Source: Paenibacillus glycanilyticus
GTDB taxonomy: Bacteria; Bacillota; Bacilli; Paenibacillales; Paenibacillaceae
Length of the DNA stretch: 64,000 bases
Reading direction: 5' to 3'
Assembly (NCBI RefSeq): GCF_030161375.1
Contig: NZ_BSSQ01000003.1
Span: 62,001 to 126,000, forward strand
Position numbers and translations under genes: made by a program. Under the pieces are notes generated by a model, which was not told where the DNA came from, searched no databases, and was given only the letters and a program-made list of their open reading frames with translations. Positions 25,906 through 32,284 of this stretch are shown piece by piece. Position 1 is the stretch's first letter. Each line of letters starts with the position of its first letter.

Positions 25906-26736
25906 TCAACCCTTTACGGCACCCGCCGTAATCCCCCGTACCAGCGGCTTCAAGCCTAACGCCAGCAGAACAAACGAAGGCACAAGAACAAGCGCCACGC
26001 CGCAAAGAACCAAGTTCCAGCTCGTCAATTCCTCGAACTGAAGCATCGCGATTCCGATCTGAACCGTTCTCATCGCATCGCTGCTCGTGATAAGCAGCGG
26101 CCATAGATATTGGTTCCATCCGTTTAAGAACACGTATACGGCTAACGAAGCCGCAGCAGGTCCGGATAACGGCAGCACAACGGAGAAGAAATGGCGGAAA
26201 TGTCCGCAGCCGTCGATCCGAGCCGCTTCGAATAGTTCGCGAGGCAGCTGCAGAAAGAACTGACGGAGCAGGAACACGCCAAACGCCGAGGCTGCGAATG
26301 GGACGATAAGCCCTTGGAACGAGTCGAGCCATCCCCAGCTCTTCACCAGCAAATAATTCGGAATGATGGTCACTTCCCATGGGATCATCATCGTGCTGAT
26401 AAACAGCGCGAACCAGAACCTGCTGCCGGCAAACCGAATGTAGACAAAAGCGTAAGCGGCAAGCGCTGCCGTCAGCACCTGTAGAACCATAATGCAGGTC
26501 GCTAGAACAAAGCTGTTCAGGATAAAGCCAATAATTGGTACCGTATTGATCGCGTTTCTGAGCTCCGCCGTATGAAGACCGGAAGGCAGCAGCTTGGGCG
26601 GGTATTGGCTAGCTTCGGCCGGTGTCATAAAGATCTGGGCAAGCAGGTATAACAACGGTCCCAGCACAAGCAGCGACAGCAGGATAAGTACGCCGTATCG
26701 GCTAATCGTTCGGACTCGATTACGCAATGCCGTCAC
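25906..26736 (-). CDS. ABC transporter permease (UgpE/MalG-like)
   Basis: 276 residues, six hydrophobic segments. The cytoplasmic EAA loop ELFEAARIDGCGHFRHFFSVVLPLSGPA docks the ATPase. GTG start at 26736 overlaps the stop of the upstream permease (GTGA), so the two are translationally coupled. It works with the neighbouring permease and lipoprotein as a carbohydrate or glycerol-phosphate importer. Confidence 0.88.
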   Translation of the reverse strand: MTALRNRVRTISRYGVLILLSLLVLGPLLYLLAQIFMTPAEASQYPPKLLPSGLHTAELRNAINTVPIIGFILNSFVLATCIMVLQVLTAALAAYAFVYIRFAGSRFWFALFISTMMIPWEVTIIPNYLLVKSWGWLDSFQGLIVPFAASAFGVFLLRQFFLQLPRELFEAARIDGCGHFRHFFSVVLPLSGPAAASLAVYVFLNGWNQYLWPLLITSSDAMRTVQIGIAMLQFEELTSWNLVLCGVALVLVPSFVLLALGLKPLVRGITAGAVKG

Positions 26737-27698
26737 TGATAACGCACCTTCTTTCCAAGAACGAGGAATTGTACGGCCGTGAGCAGCAGCATGAGGACAA
26801 ATAGGACGATCGCCAAAGCGCTGCCGGTTCCGAACTGATAATTGACAAACGCTTCCCGATAAATCGAATACACCAGTACATCCGTAGAGCCGGCTGGACC
26901 TCCCCGGGTAAGGATATTGATTTGCCCGAAGGATTGGAACGCATTCATGATGGACACGACGGCTAGGAAAAAGAGCGTTGGAGACAGAAGCGGAAGCTTA
27001 ATGGAGAAAAAGGTTCGCCATGACGAAGCACCGTCAATCCGGGAGCTGTCCATAATATCGTTGTCGAGCCCTTGAATGGCGGCTAACAGCAGGACAAAAG
27101 GAAATCCGGAATTCATCCAAATCGTCATGAGAGAGACGGAACCAAGCGCTGTTCCGGGATCGGTCAACCATTGAACGGGTTCCATTCCGATTTGACCAAG
27201 CAAATAATTGAGCATGCCTAGCGACGGATGGTACAGGATCATCCACAGAATGGATGCCGTTCCGACGGAAATCGCCAGCGGCATGGAGAAGATAAAGCGG
27301 AATAATTTGTTGCCTCTGCCGGCGGAATGGACCAGGCTTGCGCAGAGCAAACCGAGAGCAAGTCCAGCGGGCACCGTGAGCAGCGTGAATTGGACCGTGA
27401 TCCATAAGCTGCTCCAGAAAGCGGATGACTCCAGCATTTGCGTATAATTGTCCCAGCCAGCATAAGCAGCAACCCGGCCACGCGGATCGGTAAGCTGAAA
27501 GCTGAGATAGACGGAGCGGACCATCGGATAAAAGAGGAACAATAGAAATACGGCGAGACTAGGCGCTAAAAACAGATAACCGAGCAGCTGCTCCCGAATC
27601 CGTCTCAGCCTGCTTGCGCTCAGCCTGTTACCTTCCGAGACGACAGTTGCGGGGGATATAACCGAGTTGGACTTGTCCGAATAGAGGGATGAGTTCAT
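26733..27698 (-). CDS. ABC transporter permease (UgpA/MalF-like)
   Basis: 321 residues. A polar N-terminal tail is followed by YLFLAPSLAVFLLFLFYPMVRSVYLSF, the usual first membrane helix, and five further helices; the EAA loop is IMDSSRIDGASSWRTFFSIKLPLLSP. The start is uncertain: ATG at 27698 has GGAAGG 12 nt upstream, and a TTG at 27752 in the same frame has no good site. No ATP-binding gene is in the operon, so a shared MsmX-type ATPase encoded elsewhere is probably used (known for Bacillales; inferred here). Confidence 0.85.
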   Translation of the reverse strand: MNSSLYSDKSNSVISPATVVSEGNRLSASRLRRIREQLLGYLFLAPSLAVFLLFLFYPMVRSVYLSFQLTDPRGRVAAYAGWDNYTQMLESSAFWSSLWITVQFTLLTVPAGLALGLLCASLVHSAGRGNKLFRFIFSMPLAISVGTASILWMILYHPSLGMLNYLLGQIGMEPVQWLTDPGTALGSVSLMTIWMNSGFPFVLLLAAIQGLDNDIMDSSRIDGASSWRTFFSIKLPLLSPTLFFLAVVSIMNAFQSFGQINILTRGGPAGSTDVLVYSIYREAFVNYQFGTGSALAIVLFVLMLLLTAVQFLVLGKKVRYQ

Positions 27699-27812
27699 CT
27701 GTGGCTGAAACCGCCCTTCCAAGTGATTAGCCTTCCTATAAAGGCTTGGCAAGTCCTACAATAACCGTTAATTGTCAGAATAATGTCATAATAGTATTAA
27801 GATTCCGAAATA

Positions 27813-27826
27813 TGATAGCGCTTAAA
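27813..27826. promoter_or_regulatory. Possible catabolite-responsive element
   Basis: TGATAGCGCTTAAA resembles the cre consensus TGWAANCGNTNWCA, with deviations at the fourth base and at the next-to-last base. It lies about 115-130 bp upstream of the ABC importer, a plausible site for CcpA. Confidence 0.35.
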
Positions 27827-27839
27827 TTGAAAGAAAGAG

Positions 27840-27965
27840 GAATCATATAAAGATTTGATTGGTTTTTAAATGAATAAACGGACGATAGACCTATTTTTTA
27901 TGTTTTATATATTAATGAAGCAAAAATTAAAATAGAAGTAATCTATTCTTTTTGATATAAAAACT
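27840..27965. other. AT-rich intergenic stretch, nothing recognised
   Basis: Between the importer's upstream region and the sigma-B-type promoter the sequence is strongly AT-rich. I see no open frame, terminator stem or known motif here. Confidence 0.6.
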
Positions 27966-27990
27966 GTTTCATCTCCCGTTACAAGGGTTA
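27966..27990 (+). promoter_or_regulatory. Putative sigma-B promoter of DUF1328/YflT genes
   Basis: GTTTCA, 13 bp, GGGTTA, compared with the Bacillus sigma-B consensus GTTTAA-N12-15-GGGTAT. It lies about 75 bp before a DUF1328 gene and a YflT-type stress gene and 8 kb from sigB itself. Confidence 0.65.
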
Positions 27991-28063
27991 AGTATCTATC
28001 AAGCAACAAGAAACAAGCAACGCAAACAAAACAACAAAGCACTTTGAAAGAAAGGTGATTACT

Positions 28064-28225
28064 ATGTTAGGTTGGGCATTAGCATTCTTCATCATCGCAA
28101 TTGTCGCTGGACTGTTTGGCTTCCTGGGCATCGCTTCCGCGCTGGCCGGCATTGCAAAAATCTTGTTCGTAGTCTTTCTCGTCCTGTTTGTCATTTCCCT
28201 GATATTCGGACGAAGACGAGCATAA
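28064..28225 (+). CDS. DUF1328 (YtjA-like) small membrane protein
   Basis: A 53-residue protein with two membrane helices ([19 protein letters not shown] and [16 protein letters not shown]) around ALAGIAK and an FGRRR tail, the DUF1328 pattern. Function unknown; relatives are often stress-induced. AAAGGTG precedes the ATG. It is first in a short unit with the YflT-like gene behind a sigma-B-type promoter, which points to the general stress regulon. Confidence 0.87.
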   Translation: MLGWALAFFIIAIVAGLFGFLGIASALAGIAKILFVVFLVLFVISLIFGRRRA

Positions 28226-28288
28226 CCAAGCAGCATCAAATCAATGAACGAACTAAAATGAACGAACTAAAATCGAGGAGGAATTACA

Positions 28289-28690
28289 ATGACAACTCAA
28301 ACCATGACGACAAGAGTACACACGGTCAACAACATGCTGGAGGTTCAAGAGCAGGTACACCGTTTCGAACGTGACGGTTATGCGAGGGAGAACGTCTTTG
28401 TACTAACTCACGATAAAGGCCGGACCGCCCGAATCGCCAAAAACACGGATGCCGAACAAATCGGCGTTTCCGCGGAAGGCGTCGGCACCGCAATCGCCAA
28501 TATCTTCCGCTCTACCGGCGACGAGCTGCGCGCCAAGATGCGGTCCCTTGGGATTTCGAAGCAATACGCGGAGCATCTCGAGGAACAGATGGACCGGGAC
28601 AAAATTCTGGTCATCGCTTGGGGCGGCAAAGAATACAGAGATGACGAATATGATTCTGCCATCTATTACTACCCCGAATACCGCCTATAA
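28289..28690 (+). CDS. General stress protein, YflT/17M-like
   Basis: 133 residues. The N-terminal 100 match the heat-induced stress protein YflT domain: VNNMLEVQEQVHRFERDGYARENVFVLTHD, then RTARIAKNTDAEQIGV, then a helical part (RAKMRSLGISKQYAEHLEEQMDRDKILVIAWGG). B. subtilis YflT belongs to the sigma-B regulon; biochemical role unknown. GAGGAGG lies 8 nt before the ATG. Probably co-transcribed with the DUF1328 gene from the sigma-B-type promoter, and ends at a hairpin. Confidence 0.85.
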   Translation: MTTQTMTTRVHTVNNMLEVQEQVHRFERDGYARENVFVLTHDKGRTARIAKNTDAEQIGVSAEGVGTAIANIFRSTGDELRAKMRSLGISKQYAEHLEEQMDRDKILVIAWGGKEYRDDEYDSAIYYYPEYRL

Positions 28691-28718
28691 GCCGGATTCA
28701 TCGTTCGATCATTCAACA

Positions 28719-28752
28719 ATCAAAGACCTATCCATACGGGTAGGTCTTTGAT
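28719..28752 (+). terminator. Hairpin after the YflT-like gene
   Basis: ATCAAAGACCTA and TAGGTCTTTGAT form a near-perfect stem with CC/GG extension; the following T-run is weak. Confidence 0.65.
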
Positions 28753-28803
28753 CTATGGTATAGTATGGTGTTAGAAGATCCTATTGAAAGGAGTGTTTCC
28801 AAG

Positions 28804-29943
28804 ATGAGTATAATCATTGTCGACGATAATGCGACCAACCAGCTGATCATTCAGACCATCTTGGCCAAAGCCGGTTATCGAAACTTATTAACGGCCTCTT
28901 CAGCCCGGGAACTGTACGATCTGCTTGGAATCGGAATGTCAGCGACAACGCCCGACACGGATGTCGAGTTGATTCTAATGGATATGATGATGCCTGACAT
29001 AGACGGTATTGAAGCTTGCAGAACCGTCTTGCAGGATAGCCGTTACAAGGACATTCCTATCATATTCGTAACCGCCGTCGGAGACTCGAACAAGATGGCC
29101 GAGGCGCTGGATGCCGGAGCCTGCGATTATGTCATGAAGCCGATTAACCGGATGGAGCTGTTAGCGCGTATCCGCTCTGCCATGCGGCTGAAGCAAGAGA
29201 TTGACCGGCACAAAGAACGAGACAAAAACATGAGATATAATCTGGAACTAGCGAAGCAGGTACAGCTCAGCGTATTAAGTTCGGAGATCGATGACGAGAA
29301 TGTGCGGATCAATGCCGCCTATCAGCCCTCTTCCGAGCTTGCGGGAGACTTCTACAACTGGTACCGTATCGATAAAAACCGGTATGGCGTTATTTTGCTG
29401 GATATGATGGGCCACGGCATCTCTTCTTCCCTTGTCTGCATGTACATCTCATCCGTGCTTCGCGACACGATTACGCGCATGCATGATATGGAGCAGGTCA
29501 TGAATGAACTTAACCGCTATATGAATCAGCTGCATATCAAGGATGAGCTTATGAATTATTACTTTACGGCGATCTATCTGGTCCTTGATGTGGAGGAGAA
29601 ATCGATCGAATACGTCAATGCCGGACATCCCCCGGGAATTGCGTTTCTCGACGGCAAGCCTGCCTTGCTGGAGCCCTGTTGCAGTGCAATCGGTTTTTTT
29701 GAGAAGCTGAAGGTAACCAAAGGAAAGCTTTATTATGAACAAAATGCCGGCATCGTTCTCTATACCGACGGGTTGACCGACGGTATGACGGGCGGAAAAG
29801 AAATGTCAAGCGAGACCCTGATTGGTCTTATGCGTAACGAAGAGCAGTTGGATCCTTCCGGACTTGTGGCCAGCATGATTCAGACAGATAATGGATCGGT
29901 GCAACAAGACGATATTTGTCTCGTAACGCTGTATACGAAATAA
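28804..29943 (+). CDS. rsbY: Response regulator with PP2C phosphatase output (RsbY-like)
   Basis: 379 residues. The receiver domain (1-125) has acidic D7-D8, phospho-acceptor D60 in LILMDMMMPD, T90 and K112. A helical linker (QEIDRHKERDKNMRYNLELAKQVQLSVL) leads to a SpoIIE/RsbU-type PP2C domain with SSELAGDFYNW, VILLDMMGHGISSSL and LYTDGLTDG metal-binding blocks. It should dephosphorylate RsbV when phosphorylated, releasing sigma-B. This architecture and the nearby hybrid kinase and CheR gene match B. cereus RsbY. The start at 28804 has AAAGGAG 10 nt upstream; the frame's earlier start at 28765 is rejected. Confidence 0.85.
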   Translation: MSIIIVDDNATNQLIIQTILAKAGYRNLLTASSARELYDLLGIGMSATTPDTDVELILMDMMMPDIDGIEACRTVLQDSRYKDIPIIFVTAVGDSNKMAEALDAGACDYVMKPINRMELLARIRSAMRLKQEIDRHKERDKNMRYNLELAKQVQLSVLSSEIDDENVRINAAYQPSSELAGDFYNWYRIDKNRYGVILLDMMGHGISSSLVCMYISSVLRDTITRMHDMEQVMNELNRYMNQLHIKDELMNYYFTAIYLVLDVEEKSIEYVNAGHPPGIAFLDGKPALLEPCCSAIGFFEKLKVTKGKLYYEQNAGIVLYTDGLTDGMTGGKEMSSETLIGLMRNEEQLDPSGLVASMIQTDNGSVQQDDICLVTLYTK

Positions 29944-29968
29944 TTTTACGAAATAATTAATTCAAGCT

Positions 29969-29994
29969 GTTTCAACTCCCCCCTGCCCGGGTAA
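29969..29994 (+). promoter_or_regulatory. Putative sigma-B promoter before the gene at 30040
   Basis: GTTTCA, 14 bp, GGGTAA, about 45 bp before the start codon. It could also drive the rsbV-rsbW pair further on, which would give positive autoregulation. Confidence 0.7.
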
Positions 29995-30039
29995 TCGTTA
30001 TTAAAGCGAATGACAAAGGCAAGGCTGGAGGGATAACGT

Positions 30040-30585
30040 ATGAAAAACACACTCATAGCTTGTTATCTTGCAGGAGGGATTATCAGCATCGCATCGCTGA
30101 GCTTTATGTCCGTTCCTCAACCCGTTCATAAGCTGCAGACAACTTCCGCATTTACTGAGTCGGCAACCGCCGAGCATGCGGATTATAACTACACAGTCCC
30201 AGACTTCAAGCTGCAGTCCGTCAACGGGCTATCGCTCTATGACGACAAAGTTACGGTTCAACGGATGCTTGGCAAACCGGCTCATGTTTCCCGTGACGAT
30301 TATTTCACCGAATTCGAGACTTACGAATACCCGAACCTGAATATCGTCTTCCGCGAAGGCGTTATGGAAGAGATCAAGGTGAGCGGCAGCGCGGACACGA
30401 TCCGAATCGACGACCAGGAAATTCCCGTCTCTATCGAAGCGTTAATTAAGGCGCTTGGAGAGCCTGACTATAAGGCGGATGACGGAATTGTCTATCAACG
30501 CCAGGAGAATGTTCTGAAGCTGTTCATTAATTATGACAAGGGTACGCTGGATTCTATCGCGTATTATCATATTTCATCTGTATAA
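30040..30585 (+). CDS. Hypothetical exported or membrane-anchored protein
   Basis: 181 residues, unknown family. The N-terminus (MKNTLIACYLAGGIISIASLSFM) is a signal peptide or single membrane anchor. The rest is a beta-rich domain. FKLQSVNGLSLYDDKVTVQRMLGKPAHVSRD and then ALIKALGEPDYKADDGIVYQ look like two related segments, each with a K/R-x-LG-P turn, so an internal repeat of a small fold resembling BLIP/SmpA-like modules is possible. GGAGGG lies before the ATG. It sits between rsbY and rsbV and has its own sigma-B-type promoter, so it is probably a stress-induced envelope protein. Confidence 0.7.
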   Translation: MKNTLIACYLAGGIISIASLSFMSVPQPVHKLQTTSAFTESATAEHADYNYTVPDFKLQSVNGLSLYDDKVTVQRMLGKPAHVSRDDYFTEFETYEYPNLNIVFREGVMEEIKVSGSADTIRIDDQEIPVSIEALIKALGEPDYKADDGIVYQRQENVLKLFINYDKGTLDSIAYYHISSV

Positions 30586-30615
30586 CGTATAACTATGGAG
30601 ATCGGAGTGGATCGA

Positions 30616-30942
30616 ATGAAAGCCCAGCAATTTCAGATCGAACAAAAAGAAACGAACGACAGCTATATTTTATCTCTCGCGGGAGAACTTGACCTTTCGG
30701 TTGTTCCCCAACTAAGATCAGCGCTCGAACCGGTTATGGATCGTAAAGACCAGAAGCTTGTACTTAATCTTCGCGAACTGTCCTATATCGATAGTACAGG
30801 CATTGGCATTATCGTTTCCATCCTGAAATACCGTGACGGAATTGATGCTCCCTTCTCCGTTACAGACATTCCGCCGACTATTCAACGTCTGTTCGATCTG
30901 ACTGGCATATCCGGTTATTTAACGGAAGGGACAGAACAATAG
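30616..30942 (+). CDS. rsbV: Anti-sigma factor antagonist RsbV (STAS domain)
   Basis: 108 residues, one STAS domain: SLAGELDLSVVPQLRSALEPVM then LRELSYIDSTGIGIIVSILK, where S60 in the DSTG motif is the residue phosphorylated by an RsbW-type kinase. Unphosphorylated RsbV binds the anti-sigma factor and frees sigma-B. CGGAGTGG lies 5 nt before the ATG at 30616. It is followed 2 bp later by an rsbW-like gene and lies downstream of the PP2C phosphatase that would reactivate it. Confidence 0.88.
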   Translation: MKAQQFQIEQKETNDSYILSLAGELDLSVVPQLRSALEPVMDRKDQKLVLNLRELSYIDSTGIGIIVSILKYRDGIDAPFSVTDIPPTIQRLFDLTGISGYLTEGTEQ

Positions 30943-30944
30943 AC

Positions 30945-31367
30945 ATGATACGATTACAAATCCCGTCTCATGCCGACTACATTGATATCGTTAGAGTATG
31001 TCTTTACGGTATTGCGTCCAAGCTTTCGTTCTCTTACGAAGACATTGAAGATATGAAGGTCGCCGTCTCCGAGGCATGTACAAATGCCGTGTTGCACGGC
31101 CGTCCTGCCGAGGAAGGCGGCAGCTTGATTGATGTCACCTTCCAGCCTACGGAAGCTGGAATCACCATCGTTGTAAAAAATGATGGCCCTCCGTTTGCGC
31201 ATCAGGAAATAACCGCAATTGCTCCTCCGCTCCAAGGGATCGAAATCAGCGAGCTGCCAGTTGGCGGACTGGGCATCTACCTGATGGAAGCTCTTATGGA
31301 TGAAGTATCCGTGCAGTCTAACGACAACAGTACGGAAGTGATTCTGACCAAATATATAAGCGAATAA
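30945..31367 (+). CDS. RsbW-like anti-sigma factor/serine kinase, variant G1 box
   Basis: 140 residues of the GHKL fold. The N box is VAVSEACTNAVLHG and the G2 box is VGGLGIYLMEALMD. The G1 region reads VKNDGPPF where the sigB-linked paralogue has VKDSGNSF, so the adenine-contacting Asp of the D-x-G motif is replaced by Asn. Reduced ATP binding or kinase activity is therefore possible. It is 2 bp behind rsbV, a typical pair, but sigB lies 5 kb away next to a second RsbW. It may buffer RsbV or bind another sigma factor. Confidence 0.82.
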   Translation: MIRLQIPSHADYIDIVRVCLYGIASKLSFSYEDIEDMKVAVSEACTNAVLHGRPAEEGGSLIDVTFQPTEAGITIVVKNDGPPFAHQEITAIAPPLQGIEISELPVGGLGIYLMEALMDEVSVQSNDNSTEVILTKYISE

Positions 31368-31406
31368 AAGACAAGGGCCGGCGACAACTCGCTGGCCCTT
31401 GTCTTT
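31367..31406. terminator. Bidirectional terminator between rsbW-like and cheR-like genes
   Basis: AAAGACAAGGGCC and GGCCCTTGTCTTT form a long stem between convergent genes. Confidence 0.85.
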
Positions 31407-31414
31407 CGTTATGA

Positions 31415-32284
31415 CTAATCTTTTTTTACAAACAGACGCTCTCCGTCCGTTAATTCATTATAATGCTGCTTCCAAGGCGCAATCAGATATTCCATGCTGC
31501 CAAGGCCAAGAATGCCGTTTCCGGTCAAGCTGTCGTGAAACAGCTGGTGGACGCGGTCTTGCAGCTCGGGATTGAAATAAATCATGACGTTCCGGCAAAG
31601 AATCACGTGAAATTCGTTGAAGGTACTGTCCGTCGCCAGATTATGCTGCGCAAACACCATATGATCAGCCAAGGAACGATTAAAGATCGCGTGATCCCGA
31701 TCCGTCGAATAGTAGGCTGAGAATTCTTTCGTGCCGCCGGCCTGCAAGTAATTTTTCGTAAAAGCCTGCATTCGCTTCAGAGGGAATTTCCCCTCCTTCG
31801 CTTGCTCAATGGCTCGTTCGCTCATATCGGTCGCATAGATTTTAGCCCGGTCGAGCAGCCCCTCTTCCTCCAGTAAAATCGCCATGGAGTAGACCTCTTC
31901 GCCGGTGGAGCAACCCGCATGCCAGATGCGAATCTCGGGAAACATCTTTAAATGCGGCACCGCTTTCTCCCGAAATGCTTTGAAAAAGCTCGGATCCCGG
32001 AACATTTCCGTTACTTTGATAGAGAAATCGTTCACGAGCTTTGCCGCATAACCCGGTTCATGGAACACCTTCCCTAACAGCTCGGTTACCGTGCTTGCTC
32101 CGTCAATAAACATCCGGTTGCGTATACGCCTCCGCATGGAGGAACGCAAATAATGCCGGAAGTCATAACCGTAGGCCATGTACAATCCTTCAATTAACAA
32201 CTCGATCTCGATCGTTTCCCATTCGGAAGCAGGAGCTTCATCGGATCCCGCTTCCAGCATGTCCGGATAGTTGTGTTCATCCAT
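31415..32284 (-). CDS. rsbM: CheR-type protein glutamate methyltransferase (RsbM-like)
   Basis: 289 residues. The N-terminal CheR helical domain (YGYDFRHYLRSSMRRRIRNRM) precedes a SAM-binding domain: IRIWHAGCSTGEEVYSMAILLEE (motif I), IYATDMSERAIEQAKEG and FHVILCRNVMIYFN. Without chemotaxis genes nearby, its target is probably the hybrid kinase encoded directly upstream. In B. cereus RsbM methylates RsbK and restrains sigma-B activation. The ATG at 32284 overlaps the kinase stop (TAATG), so translation is coupled; the longer frame to 32311 lies inside the kinase gene. Confidence 0.85.
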   Translation of the reverse strand: MDEHNYPDMLEAGSDEAPASEWETIEIELLIEGLYMAYGYDFRHYLRSSMRRRIRNRMFIDGASTVTELLGKVFHEPGYAAKLVNDFSIKVTEMFRDPSFFKAFREKAVPHLKMFPEIRIWHAGCSTGEEVYSMAILLEEEGLLDRAKIYATDMSERAIEQAKEGKFPLKRMQAFTKNYLQAGGTKEFSAYYSTDRDHAIFNRSLADHMVFAQHNLATDSTFNEFHVILCRNVMIYFNPELQDRVHQLFHDSLTGNGILGLGSMEYLIAPWKQHYNELTDGERLFVKKD

